Source: a virus
Virus record (IMG/VR): IMGVR_UViG_3300017987_000001
Location: 124,001 to 188,000 of that record
DNA length: 64,000 nt
Reading direction: 5' to 3' (one strand)
Within the stretch, counting starts at the first letter, position 1; every line of letters begins with the position of its first letter. The notes beneath the pieces were generated by a model. That model worked only from the letters and a program-made list of their open reading frames with translations. It did not search any database and was not told the origin of the DNA. A program made the translations under genes and the position numbers. Shown one piece after another: positions 16,926 through 25,512 of the stretch.

Positions 16926-18016
16926 CAGATCGGCTCCTCCGCGATTGTCTCTTTCTCGCCCGGATCTTTACGGTACGCCACAAGCGGCGTCGGTGTGGCA
17001 AGTGCGCGCCGCTTGAGCAGCCGCTCCAGTGTCTGCGAACGCTTGCGTCCTTCGTCATGCTTCTTCGCGTAACGCCACGCGCCTGCACCGGCCGCGCCGG
17101 TCAGCATCATCAGGCTGAGCAGGTAGAGTCCGGCAATCCCGCTTCCGGCTCCGGTCCACGGCCCCGGTGTCGTAGCCTCGACCGGATCACCCCAGCCTTC
17201 GCCATTAGCCTTCTTCTGCATGATCTCGGCAATCTTCGTGAAGTTGCCGCGCGAGAAGATATCGGCGAGATGGTCGACCCGCTCGGCGAGACTCGCGACC
17301 TTCTGGCCACTGTACTCGGATTCGAGCGCTTTCTGGAACTCTTCTTCTGCCTGCGCACGCTCGCGCTCGATGCGCTTCTTGCGTAGTTCGTCGTAGTGCT
17401 TGCCCGCGAAGTGCGACGTGAGTCCAGCTGCAGTGATCGGCAAGCCGACAAGCATCGACGCGCCGAGCGGATGGGTGATCGGATTGTCGGTGGGTTGGAA
17501 GAGATTCCCGAGCGCGCCCTTGAGATCCATGCCGCCGAGCAGGTTCTTGACGTACTTGTAGATCAGCGGCGACATCAGCGCGCCGCCCGCAAGTGCGATC
17601 GGCAAGCCGTAGCCCGCTTCCTTCTCGCTCGCGGCTTTGATGGGTACTTCAAGCTCCTGCTTCGGGAGCTTCAGCTTCGCGCCCGCTCGCTCGGTATCGA
17701 GATACTCGGTCATGAGCTTCTTGCGTCGCTTCTCGGCCTTCTCGAAGCTTCGCTTCTTCAGTGCAGCCACGAGTGCAACCGCCGGTATGCCGAGCAGAGC
17801 ACCGCCGCCGACGGCCTTCAGGAAGCTGCGCCAGCCCACGGGCATTCCACCGATGTCGCCACCGAGCCCCTCGACCTCCTTCGCGAGGTCGCCGCTGGCG
17901 CTGAAGCGGTCAACAACGTCGTCGAGACTGAGTTCGGCCTCCTTCAGCATCTCATCGCTGATAGGGGCACCCTCGGTCTCGGACGCCTGCTTGATTGCGA
18001 GTGCAAGCTGTCCCAT
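16925..18016 (-). CDS. Multi-span membrane or membrane-active virion-type protein
   Basis: 363 residues starting MGQLALAIKQASETEG; the extension to 18184 is out-of-frame shadow. Four hydrophobic segments: about 72-93, 138-160, 190-210 and 293-318, separated by charged coiled-coil-like helices (for example 213-245). It directly precedes the RNA polymerase fusion and overlaps it by one base (TGATG). A role in carrying the polymerase through the host envelope is an attractive guess from position and hydrophobicity, but there is no family evidence. Confidence 0.72.
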   Translation of the reverse strand: MGQLALAIKQASETEGAPISDEMLKEAELSLDDVVDRFSASGDLAKEVEGLGGDIGGMPVGWRSFLKAVGGGALLGIPAVALVAALKKRSFEKAEKRRKKLMTEYLDTERAGAKLKLPKQELEVPIKAASEKEAGYGLPIALAGGALMSPLIYKYVKNLLGGMDLKGALGNLFQPTDNPITHPLGASMLVGLPITAAGLTSHFAGKHYDELRKKRIERERAQAEEEFQKALESEYSGQKVASLAERVDHLADIFSRGNFTKIAEIMQKKANGEGWGDPVEATTPGPWTGAGSGIAGLYLLSLMMLTGAAGAGAWRYAKKHDEGRKRSQTLERLLKRRALATPTPLVAYRKDPGEKETIAEEPI

Positions 18017-18017
18017 A

Positions 18018-18374
18018 TCAGAACCCTCTCTGCGGGTTGTACACATACAGATCGGCCCACCGCAGGAAGACACGCCAGTTCTTCGTCTCCGGATCGTACT
18101 CCCGGTCCTCAGCAGAGATGACTGCATGCCCGTTGGAGTACATCGTGTAGATGTCCGCCATGCGCTTGCGATCCTTCTCGTCACTCATATCGAGAATCTC
18201 GACGTGAGCACGCACGCCCTGCTTGGGCTGCATATGATCGGGATCGTCGTTCTTCAGGTCGGGCACATGGCCACGGAACGGGAGACCGTCCATGCCCGGA
18301 AGAATCGCGGGCATGTCGCGCTGCCCATTGGATGGATCGATCAGCTTGCCGTCGATATCCCAGCGATCAGCCAT
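18018..18374 (-). CDS. Hypothetical 118-residue protein
   Basis: Soluble acidic protein, MADRWDIDGKLIDPSNGQRD at the start. The ATG overlaps the TGA of the upstream gene by one base. It has a predicted beta-rich middle and an aromatic C-terminus (WRVFLRWADLYVYNPQRGF). No family recognised; virion-associated by operon position. Confidence 0.7.
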   Translation of the reverse strand: MADRWDIDGKLIDPSNGQRDMPAILPGMDGLPFRGHVPDLKNDDPDHMQPKQGVRAHVEILDMSDEKDRKRMADIYTMYSNGHAVISAEDREYDPETKNWRVFLRWADLYVYNPQRGF

Positions 18375-19831
18375 CAGATCTCCACCCCTCCTGCGGTCAT
18401 CGGAAGAATCTTGTTGTGCGCGTCGTCGGGCTGCGTCTCACCCTCTGCCTCGCGCTCCTGCGGCTGATTCTTCTTCGCACGGCGTTCAGCCTGCCGCGTG
18501 AGCCGCTTGTAGAGCGCCATGCGCTCAACGTGCCGCAGCTCTTCCGGATCAAGCGTAGGCTCCCGAGAGAGCGAGTATGCGGCGGTCGAAGCACCGGCAC
18601 CTAGGAGCGGAATGCCTGCAGTGGGGATGAGAAACGTGAGTATGGCGAGGTTCTTCGCCAATCCCCCTCCCTGCCGGATGATCTCCGCGAGTGCACTCGT
18701 TTGCGCCGCCTTCTCCAGCGCGCCATCGAGTTCGCTCGGCCGGATACCCGCCTCGGCGAACTTCTCGTAGAAGCCGTACTTGAACGCATTCTTCTTCAGC
18801 TTCTCGACGTCACGATCCTTGCGCTCCTTGTTCTCCGTGTGCTTCTTCGTTCCTTCGCCGACCGCCTCGATCTTCCCCTCGTCGACAGCGTCTTCCATAC
18901 CCTTTTCGAGATCGTCGAGTCGCGGCTCGTAGTAATCGTCTCCCTCTGTGAGGTGATCTTTCGCAATCTCCTGTGCCACTGCCGGATTGCTCGTGTGCTC
19001 AAGCTCTACTTCGGTGCCCTTCTCGATCTGAGCCTTCGGGAACATCGACGTGGGCATACCGGCGGCGAGTCCGCCGGGAATCACGTCGTCCTTGCCACCA
19101 ACGAGCTTGGCGAGGAGGCGATAGATCTCCTCCTCCGCCTCATGCTCGTCGACGCCGAGTGACTCTGCTTGCTGGTGGAAGCCCTCGTCGTCGATACCCT
19201 GTCCCATCTGCGTGATGTAGTTCACGAGCTGCTGTAGGATCTCGGGCGGCAGCGACTCTTCAGCCTCGTGCTCGGGCGATTCGATCTCGCCTTCCTCGTG
19301 CTCTTCGCTTTCATCCCCGTTGGCACTCTTCACGACGTACTCGACGAAGCTCTGCATCTTCGGCATGCCGCTGATGCCCTGCAGCGCCTGTGCGAGCGAC
19401 GGAGCTGGCTGCGACGGCCCATTGAGGCCAAGCAGATTGCTGGGCGCTTCGGGCGTGCCGGGAGCGGCCGGTCCCATAGCCGACGGGTTGCCGCCCTCTT
19501 CGACGACCTTCTCCTCAGGCGTGCGGTGAAGCCCGGGGTAGCGCAGCTCTTCGATCATGCGCCGCCGACGATCGGCCTTCTCGGCCTCGTTCTTCTGAGC
19601 AATAGCCTGCAGAAGCGGAGCTTTCTCCATAACCGTGCGGAAGTCCTGCCCCTTCAGCGCTTCGAGCGCGTCGATGCCGATGCCCTTCTGATCGAGCTTC
19701 CTCATGCGCTCGGTCATCGTAGGCGTGGGCATGCCGCTCATCGGCTGGACGCCGGGTAGCCCCGGCATACCTGCGCCGATGTTCGCCTGCTTGAGGTGAT
19801 TTTTGAACGCGTCCAACAATCTCTGGGGCAT
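18374..19831 (-). CDS. Hypothetical acidic virion-type protein
   Basis: 485 residues; GGGAG eight bases before the ATG. Residues 20-45 are Met/Pro-rich, 65-120 are charged helix, and 175-330 are strongly Glu/Asp-rich with coiled-coil character. Near 375 is FYEKFAEAGIRPSEL, reminiscent of the short tag-like motif at the N-termini of other proteins in this operon. Residues of about 405-430 are hydrophobic and glycine-rich (LAILTFLIPTAGIPLLGAGA), a likely membrane segment. The 5' codons 4-10 contain interspersed palindrome site 2. No enzyme signature. Confidence 0.72.
   Translation of the reverse strand: MPQRLLDAFKNHLKQANIGAGMPGLPGVQPMSGMPTPTMTERMRKLDQKGIGIDALEALKGQDFRTVMEKAPLLQAIAQKNEAEKADRRRRMIEELRYPGLHRTPEEKVVEEGGNPSAMGPAAPGTPEAPSNLLGLNGPSQPAPSLAQALQGISGMPKMQSFVEYVVKSANGDESEEHEEGEIESPEHEAEESLPPEILQQLVNYITQMGQGIDDEGFHQQAESLGVDEHEAEEEIYRLLAKLVGGKDDVIPGGLAAGMPTSMFPKAQIEKGTEVELEHTSNPAVAQEIAKDHLTEGDDYYEPRLDDLEKGMEDAVDEGKIEAVGEGTKKHTENKERKDRDVEKLKKNAFKYGFYEKFAEAGIRPSELDGALEKAAQTSALAEIIRQGGGLAKNLAILTFLIPTAGIPLLGAGASTAAYSLSREPTLDPEELRHVERMALYKRLTRQAERRAKKNQPQEREAEGETQPDDAHNKILPMTAGGVEI
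19800..19819. repeat. Interspersed palindrome, site 2 of 7
   Basis: TTTTTGAACGCGTCCAACAA, 18 of 20 matches to the consensus. It lies within codons 4-10 of the gene starting at 19831 and is read in a different frame (LLDAFKN) from site 1, so protein conservation does not explain it. Confidence 0.6.
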
Positions 19832-19842
19832 GGGGCTGCTCC

Positions 19843-21816
19843 CTATCGCATGAATGGGCTACCGGGGGACTGCGCTGCGGGCGCTCCCCGGAAGTAGCCC
19901 ATGATACTCGAAATCGTGTCGAGAATGTTGCCCGTATCTCGGATTGACTGCGGCTTCGTGCCGAGCAGCATACTCAGCAGATTCTCTCTGAGACCGAACG
20001 GCTTCGCGGGCGCCGGGCCGCCCATCCAATGCGGCTTCGCCGGAGAGCCGCCGCCCATCCACGCAGGCTTCTGTGGTCCGCCACCGCCGAGCAGCCCACC
20101 AAGGAACGCCTGCTTCAGCAGCCCAGCCGATTCGTGGACCTTGTCCCAATCGACCGAAGCTGCATGCTCGAAAATGGATTGTAGTATCGTGATCTTCCCG
20201 GTCTTGGGGTTCATGTAGATGTCCCCAGCCTCTGGGTTCTCTGGGTCAAGCGGTCCCAATCGAATCGAATCTTCTTCATCGTCATCAAAGCGATGCGCTC
20301 CTGCATCGACTGCGCGTTGATCTTCTTTCCACTGCTCTTCATCCTCGTCGGGTTCCTTCTTAGAGAATGGCCAGAGCGCTTCCTTCAACAGGATGCCTGC
20401 GTAGTCGGATGCTTTCCTCATGTCTGGATAGTCCTCGTGAATGGAGATCAGTCCGGGCGCGCGGTACGCCCCACTCGGGAACTGACCCTGTGCCTTGATC
20501 CGAGCAATCCGACCAAGGAACTCCTCCGGGTTCTTCAGCATTGCCCGCCGAAGATCCTCGGAGAATCCCGTTCCTACTTTACCAACTGCGGGGCCGTCAG
20601 GCGAGAGCGAATACTCGAAGCCGCCCGCTCCGACGCCCTCCAACCGCTTCTCGCCGGGGAAGATGTCCTTCACGAACACGTCGTGCTCGTCGTACAGCTT
20701 GACCTTCGCGGGCTTGCCGCCCTTCTTCGGCCACGCTACAATGCCCTCATGAGTAAGCGGATCACGCCCACCCTTGACATCCTCCCACAGAGCACGCTGT
20801 TCTTCCGGGGTCTCGGCCATTCGTGGGAGATGGAACTTGCCTTCAGGCAGATGCTTGAGGATTTCGCGGACCTTATCAAGGCGCTCGGCAATCGGGACGT
20901 CCATGCCGATGGGCTTCTTGCCGTACTTCAGGATATTGAAGATTGCATTGCGGAGCTGAACGCCCTGCTCGCGCTGCTTCTTCAGCGATTTGCGCGTCGA
21001 GGAGTTAAGAATCCCACCCAGTTCTTGGGGAGGGATGGCACGATCATCACGCGTACCGTAGAGTTCCCCACGGAGAATTGATCCCACGAGATGCTTGGGG
21101 ATGTTGAGGCCAGTAGTTCCTCCAACTCGGTAGGTGTGGACAATAGGTCGGCCAGTCGTTGTCGGCCGGTATGAGAGAACATCGATCTTATCCGAGAATA
21201 GCTTGTAGAGGGCTGCTGCTCCATCGATCTTCTCCATGTGGAGGTACTTCTCGTCGAAGAGCTTCTCCACGTCCTCGGCCGGAACCTTGGCGTACCGAAC
21301 CTTCTTGTGCTTGATGACCTCCGTGGGCGTCGTGTTGATCATCAGCCACGAGCCGCCCTGCGTCTTCTTCGTACGCGGCGAGCCGCCGGTGGGCGGTCCG
21401 CTCTTGCGTATCATCGTGTACATCTCTGGGTGCTTCTTGTGCGTGACCACGAAGTTGATCTTGTTCGGCTCGACCTTCGTGACCAGCACCGTGCCTTTGT
21501 CGTGCGTCTTCACCAGCCCCTTGCCGTAGCCCGACGTTATTTCGCCCTCGAAATTCGCGTAGGCTCCGGTGTGAAGCGGTTGTTGGAATGCTAAAACTTT
21601 CTGCCCCGACTCCTCGGGGAGTTTGCGTGATGCCCAACTGAGAAGTGATGGCTTGCCGCCTAGGTTTGGTCCGAACCGAATATCGTAGTGCGGCCCAGCT
21701 CGGTCAGCTAGGTGGCGCTGGATCACATACAGAAGCTCACGGCCCTTCGGGAGATCCGTAACGCTCCCGAAGCGCCGTGGGTCTGGTAGGCCCGGCGCGA
21801 ACTCAGTCTTGGCCAC
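19843..21816 (-). CDS. LigD-like 3'-phosphoesterase plus ATP-dependent DNA ligase, with virion-type C-terminal tail
   Basis: 657 residues, GTG start at 21816 after AGGAG. Residues 28-115 match the LigD phosphoesterase (PE) fold: YVIQRHLADRAGPHYDIRFG, LLSWASRK and NFEGEITSGYGKG, with candidate metal ligands H35, H43, D45 and E90. Residues of about 185-400 are the nucleotidyltransferase: motif I E195-K196-I-D-G (K196 would be adenylated), motif III LRGELYG (248-254), motif IV HEGIV (356-360), motif V KVKLYDEHDVFVKD (371-384). After residue 440 comes a Gly/Pro/Trp-rich tail with GGG-S-P repeats like the surrounding virion-type proteins. LigD ligases normally act in end joining and nick sealing. 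Placement among structural genes suggests use in or from the particle; inference. Confidence 0.88.
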   Translation of the reverse strand: MAKTEFAPGLPDPRRFGSVTDLPKGRELLYVIQRHLADRAGPHYDIRFGPNLGGKPSLLSWASRKLPEESGQKVLAFQQPLHTGAYANFEGEITSGYGKGLVKTHDKGTVLVTKVEPNKINFVVTHKKHPEMYTMIRKSGPPTGGSPRTKKTQGGSWLMINTTPTEVIKHKKVRYAKVPAEDVEKLFDEKYLHMEKIDGAAALYKLFSDKIDVLSYRPTTTGRPIVHTYRVGGTTGLNIPKHLVGSILRGELYGTRDDRAIPPQELGGILNSSTRKSLKKQREQGVQLRNAIFNILKYGKKPIGMDVPIAERLDKVREILKHLPEGKFHLPRMAETPEEQRALWEDVKGGRDPLTHEGIVAWPKKGGKPAKVKLYDEHDVFVKDIFPGEKRLEGVGAGGFEYSLSPDGPAVGKVGTGFSEDLRRAMLKNPEEFLGRIARIKAQGQFPSGAYRAPGLISIHEDYPDMRKASDYAGILLKEALWPFSKKEPDEDEEQWKEDQRAVDAGAHRFDDDEEDSIRLGPLDPENPEAGDIYMNPKTGKITILQSIFEHAASVDWDKVHESAGLLKQAFLGGLLGGGGPQKPAWMGGGSPAKPHWMGGPAPAKPFGLRENLLSMLLGTKPQSIRDTGNILDTISSIMGYFRGAPAAQSPGSPFMR

Positions 21817-21842
21817 TGCAGGCTCCTGTCAAAGCCCGTGCA

Positions 21843-22412
21843 TTATAGACGAGTGCCGCGAATCAGGCAATATACATCGCGGTTCTTGTCGACGTGGTCG
21901 ATGTCGCTCCAGATGGGGTTGCCTATCCCGAGATCGGACAGGAATGACTCCTCTCGGGCCACGGACTCCTTGTTCATCGTGACGATCGTACCTCCGACAG
22001 CCGTCACGCGCGCCAGCTCTCGTGAGACGGTCTCCCGGTCCTTCGCCGCATTGATGCTCTGCATCGTCATGATGTCGACCACGAGATCGAACGTGCCGTC
22101 GTCGAAGGGCAGCTGGAATGTGTTCAGCGTGACGGGCGTCACGGTCTTGCGGTTGTTGGCCGCTCTGCCCACCCAATCGCCGAAGAGATCCGCTGCCCAC
22201 ACGTGCCCGCACTTCGATGCGATCTGCTGCGTGAACCGCCCGTAGCCACAACCGAAGTCGAGACCGTGCGTGTAGAAGCCCGTGAGCACCTTCGTCAGCT
22301 CGGCCCCAATGATGGTGCCCTGCCGCACGTGATCCTCACCCACGTGGCCCACGCACTTGTCGCCGAAGCGCTTCTTGCGATCGGTCCAGTATTTCAGCGT
22401 GTCGGAGAACAT
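21843..22412 (-). CDS. SAM-dependent methyltransferase (class I, Methyltransf_11-like)
   Basis: 189 residues. Motif I is LDFGCGYGRFT (about 50-60), the SAM-binding loop. An acidic post-motif and FDLVVDIMTMQSI follow in the expected order, with an ARVTAVGGTIVTMN segment matching motif III of small-molecule methyltransferases. It is the downstream-most gene of the glycan island, two bases after the nucleotide-sugar reductase gene. Substrate unknown; a sugar or glycan intermediate is likely from context. Confidence 0.85.
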   Translation of the reverse strand: MFSDTLKYWTDRKKRFGDKCVGHVGEDHVRQGTIIGAELTKVLTGFYTHGLDFGCGYGRFTQQIASKCGHVWAADLFGDWVGRAANNRKTVTPVTLNTFQLPFDDGTFDLVVDIMTMQSINAAKDRETVSRELARVTAVGGTIVTMNKESVAREESFLSDLGIGNPIWSDIDHVDKNRDVYCLIRGTRL

Positions 22413-22413
22413 G

Positions 22414-23343
22414 TTAGTCCTCGGAGATCGTAGGATATACGTACCACTGAATGGTCTTGTGCAGCCCTTCGAGCAACTTCATCTTCGGCTCGAACTTGAG
22501 TGCTTCGCGCATCTTCGTCACGTCGAGCACCTTGCGCGCCGCGCCGTTGGGCTTCTCCGTATCCCAGACGACCTCGCCCTTGTATCCGGTCAGCTTGACG
22601 ATCTTCTCCGTCAGTTCCTTGACCGTCGTGCCGATACCGGTGCCGATGTTGATCGTACCCATCGCCAGCTTCTCGTAGGCGAGGAAGATGGCATCGGCAG
22701 CGTCGTCGACGTACATGAACTCACGGATCGGGCTTCCATCTCCCCAGCACTTCACACTGGGCTTGTCCTCCTGTACGGCTTCAATGAAGCGCGCGATGAG
22801 CGCACCGACGACATGCGAGCGGTAGATCGTGAAGTCGTCGTGCGGGCCGTAGAGATTCGTGAGGATGGCCTGCCCGCCCATGATGCCGTGCTGCTTGCGA
22901 TACTGCCGCTGGCAGACCAGATGGATGCGCTTGGTCATGCCATAACCCTCGACGGACTCATGGCACGGCCCAGCTTCGAGATTCTCCTCGACGAGGTCTT
23001 CCCCCACGTCGCCCGGGTAGGCGCACGCTGAGCCGACAGAGAAGACCTTCTTGATCTTCATGCGCGCGGCAGCCTCCCACACGTTCAGCGCCATGATCGA
23101 GTTGATGTGGAACATATCGGCAGGCTGGTACATGTTGATGCCGATGCCGCCGTAATAGGCTGCCGAGTGAAGGATACCGTCGACGTGCTCGTGCCGCTGC
23201 AGGTAGCGGCAGACACTGTTGAGGTCCATCAGATCCATCTCGGTCGAACGCGGCGCAAGAACCTCGATGTGCTTCTCCTGTCTGAAGCGACGCACGAGCT
23301 TCTGTCCCAGAAAGCCTGACCCGCCAGTGATCAGAATAACCAT
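22414..23343 (-). CDS. GDP-L-fucose synthase-like NAD(P)-dependent epimerase/reductase
   Basis: 309 residues, extended SDR fold. Rossmann loop TGGSGFLG (6-13), GGIGIN (65-70) and SACAYP (105-110) are typical of the GDP-4-keto-6-deoxy-mannose epimerase/reductase family; catalytic Y134-G-M-T-K138 is present. Known members convert GDP-4-keto-6-deoxymannose to GDP-fucose or related sugars. No GDP-mannose dehydratase is seen in the window, so its substrate may come from the host or from elsewhere in the genome. TGA overlaps the upstream FkbM gene region by one base. Confidence 0.85.
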   Translation of the reverse strand: MVILITGGSGFLGQKLVRRFRQEKHIEVLAPRSTEMDLMDLNSVCRYLQRHEHVDGILHSAAYYGGIGINMYQPADMFHINSIMALNVWEAAARMKIKKVFSVGSACAYPGDVGEDLVEENLEAGPCHESVEGYGMTKRIHLVCQRQYRKQHGIMGGQAILTNLYGPHDDFTIYRSHVVGALIARFIEAVQEDKPSVKCWGDGSPIREFMYVDDAADAIFLAYEKLAMGTINIGTGIGTTVKELTEKIVKLTGYKGEVVWDTEKPNGAARKVLDVTKMREALKFEPKMKLLEGLHKTIQWYVYPTISED

Positions 23344-23987
23344 CAGTTCCTCCTCGTGAAGATCGCATCACCCCAGAAGTCGGGGGTCGACCCCGGCTGG
23401 AAGTGACGCAGTGTGAATCCCTGCTCGTTCATGTACTTCTCGATCTCGGGCAGCAGCTTCGTGCCTTTGTACAGCGGCTTGAGCCACGCCTCACAGATGA
23501 CCAGCTTGCAGTTCTCCAGCGTCTTGAGCGCTCCAAGCAGCACCTCGTAGTCGTGTCCCTGCACGTCCGTGACCATGACGTCGATAGGCGGCAAATTCAG
23601 CATGTCGATCGCCACTACTGCCACAGGGATCGTCGTATGGGTGCGTATCGACCGAAATCGCTTCTTCGCTATGTCCTTGTCCAGCGGGTGAAGCGACGAG
23701 CATTCGAGCGGGACCGTCGAGTACCACGGCCGAACGCCTGCCCGATCCGACACGATCTTCTGCAGGCATACGACATCCGGGTACTTCTCGCCGATCACCT
23801 CGGCGTTCGACGAGTCGCCCTCGACGCACACGATCTTCGCGTTCCACTGACGGTACGCTTCGATCTCCTGCCCGATACCAGCGCCTACGTGAAGAATCGT
23901 AGGTTCGTCTTCCGGCTGGATCTCTGCCAGCCGCATCCCGATGTCGATCAACGCTGGCACAACTTCCCTTCGATCAGATAGTGCCAT
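23343..23987 (-). CDS. FkbM-family-like methyltransferase
   Basis: 214 residues from the ATG at 23987 (GAAAGG upstream), overlapping the upstream methyltransferase gene by 40 bases; an ATG at 23936 would remove the overlap. ILHVGAGIGQEIEAYRQW followed by VCVEGDSSNAEVIGEKYP is the SAM-binding region as arranged in FkbM proteins; IDVMVTDVQGHDYEVLLGA matches the later conserved D-x-Q/E-G segment. FkbM relatives O-methylate sugars and polyketides. Probably modifies a glycan made by the neighbours. Confidence 0.78.
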   Translation of the reverse strand: MALSDRREVVPALIDIGMRLAEIQPEDEPTILHVGAGIGQEIEAYRQWNAKIVCVEGDSSNAEVIGEKYPDVVCLQKIVSDRAGVRPWYSTVPLECSSLHPLDKDIAKKRFRSIRTHTTIPVAVVAIDMLNLPPIDVMVTDVQGHDYEVLLGALKTLENCKLVICEAWLKPLYKGTKLLPEIEKYMNEQGFTLRHFQPGSTPDFWGDAIFTRRN

Positions 23988-24736
23988 CCGAAGAGCCTTT
24001 CGAGTGCACGGAACAGGTGATGAGGCATCCACCGCCATGGCAATGCCTGCCTGTACTCGTGCCGGACGTACTCCGGGATGCTCCACGAGAAGATATGTTC
24101 CTTGCGTGCGCTCGTCAGCTCGAAGTGCGGTTCGAGCAGCTTGCGTACCCCGCGCTTCGTGTAGGTGTACGCTACAGGAACGCCGGGCTGGGCCTCGCAC
24201 GTTACGCTGCTGATGAGCATCTGCAGCGACTTGATCGAGTACTTGGCGTACAGCATGAGCTTCAGCACGGTGTCAGGACCGGCGAAGTTCGCCAGCTCCT
24301 GCATCGCACGATCCGGACTCGGCGTGTGGTGAATCACTCCGAACGAGTAGATGAGATCGTACGGATACGGATCGACGGTCCGGCTCAGCTCCTCGCAGTT
24401 CGCCTGCTTGAGCACCACACGATCCTCAAGACCGTACGCCTTCACGCGCTTCTCGGTGAGTTTCAGGCTCTCCGTGGAGAGATCGACGGCAGTCACGTAT
24501 GCACCGGCTCGCGCGAAGCTGACGGTGTCAGTGCCAATGCCGCAGCCGATCTCCAGTACGTAGCGATCCTTCCATCTCGGGAATTCGGCGAACGTGGGAA
24601 TGTGCGGCTCGACGAAGTACTTGCGCTTCTCGACCTGATCGAAGTACTCACGCGTCCCGACGGGGGCCGTGCCGTGTCGGATGTTGCACGGGCGCGCGTC
24701 CCAGAACTTCTGGACCTCCTCGATGGTTGCGGTCAT
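23948..24736 (-). CDS. Class I SAM-dependent methyltransferase
   Basis: 262 residues starting MTATIEEVQKFWDARPCNIR. SAM motif VLEIGCGIGTDTVSFARAGA, acidic D in VTAVDLSTESL, and IYSFGVIHHTPSPDRAMQEL (motif IV/post IV) are present in order. The N-terminal FWDARPCNIRHG segment resembles methyltransferases found in sugar biosynthesis clusters. The ATG overlaps the stop of the preceding glycosyltransferase-like gene (ATGA). Sugar or lipid-linked substrate likely; not determined. Confidence 0.85.
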   Translation of the reverse strand: MTATIEEVQKFWDARPCNIRHGTAPVGTREYFDQVEKRKYFVEPHIPTFAEFPRWKDRYVLEIGCGIGTDTVSFARAGAYVTAVDLSTESLKLTEKRVKAYGLEDRVVLKQANCEELSRTVDPYPYDLIYSFGVIHHTPSPDRAMQELANFAGPDTVLKLMLYAKYSIKSLQMLISSVTCEAQPGVPVAYTYTKRGVRKLLEPHFELTSARKEHIFSWSIPEYVRHEYRQALPWRWMPHHLFRALERLFGWHYLIEGKLCQR

Positions 24737-25512
24737 ACGAACTTCCACCTTCCGCCTGTCGCCCCAGCCTTCTGCTTGCTGGGCTTGTAGATGCCCATGT
24801 TGTGCTTCACGGCCGGATGCTCGTAGATCGAGCGCTTTACCTTCGCACCGAGCTGACGATACGTGTGAGCGGGGTGCAGGATCTTCGGGTTCTTCAGCGT
24901 ACAGATCGGCGTGCGCGAGCGGTTGAGCGCTACCCAATGCAGCCAGTTGTCCCACGCCGCCGCACCCATCACGTAGTCGGGCATGTACTCCAGCATCTGG
25001 AGCGCGAACTTCTTGGTGAATGCGAAGTAGTCACTGCCGCCCGTGCGGTGCGCCTTGATGTCCTTACGCTGCCACAGCGCCTTGTAGCTCGGCTCGTCTA
25101 CGGCTGGCCTATCGAGGTTGATGTCGTAGCGAATACCAACGACGAACGGATTGGGGTTCTTGAACAGCAGCGATCCGAGCTTCGGGTGGAACTTCGGGCA
25201 TACGATGATGTCGGAGTTGATGAGGCACATGTACTGCGTCGTCGTGTGCTCCGCAGCGACAGCGATCAGCGAGCGCAGCATCGGATGCGTGGTTTCCAGC
25301 CCCTGATCGCACGCGAGCTTGACCTCGGGGATGTACTTGAAGCCGTGCTTCTCGCAGAACTCCTTCACGCCCTTATCGCGGCCGAGCGCGAGAATCGGGT
25401 TCGTATCCATCTTCTCGCGCTTCCACGAGTAGACGGCACTGCGCTGACCAATGTCGTCGGTCGCATCGCCGATCTCCTTGAAGGTCGTGAAGAAGGTGAC
25501 GTTACTTTCCAT
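24733..25512 (-). CDS. Glycosyltransferase-like protein (GT-A type)
   Basis: 259 residues. The centre contains YMCLINSDIIVCPKFHPKL, with an S-D/N-x-D element equivalent to the metal-binding DxD of GT-A enzymes, and later GGSDYFAFTKKFALQML, a pattern common in family 2-like enzymes. No membrane segment. It is coupled to its neighbours by short overlaps on both sides. Donor and acceptor unknown. Confidence 0.7.
   Translation of the reverse strand: MESNVTFFTTFKEIGDATDDIGQRSAVYSWKREKMDTNPILALGRDKGVKEFCEKHGFKYIPEVKLACDQGLETTHPMLRSLIAVAAEHTTTQYMCLINSDIIVCPKFHPKLGSLLFKNPNPFVVGIRYDINLDRPAVDEPSYKALWQRKDIKAHRTGGSDYFAFTKKFALQMLEYMPDYVMGAAAWDNWLHWVALNRSRTPICTLKNPKILHPAHTYRQLGAKVKRSIYEHPAVKHNMGIYKPSKQKAGATGGRWKFV

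Noticed and set aside
11400-17072. Very long plus-strand frames opposite the RNA polymerase gene
   Set aside because: They are Arg/His/Leu-rich, lack family motifs and simply mirror the codon usage of the GC-rich minus-strand gene.
23343-24200. Longer start for the FkbM-like gene at 24200
   Set aside because: The added 71 residues are out-of-frame shadow of the neighbouring methyltransferase; the ATG at 23987 has a ribosome site.
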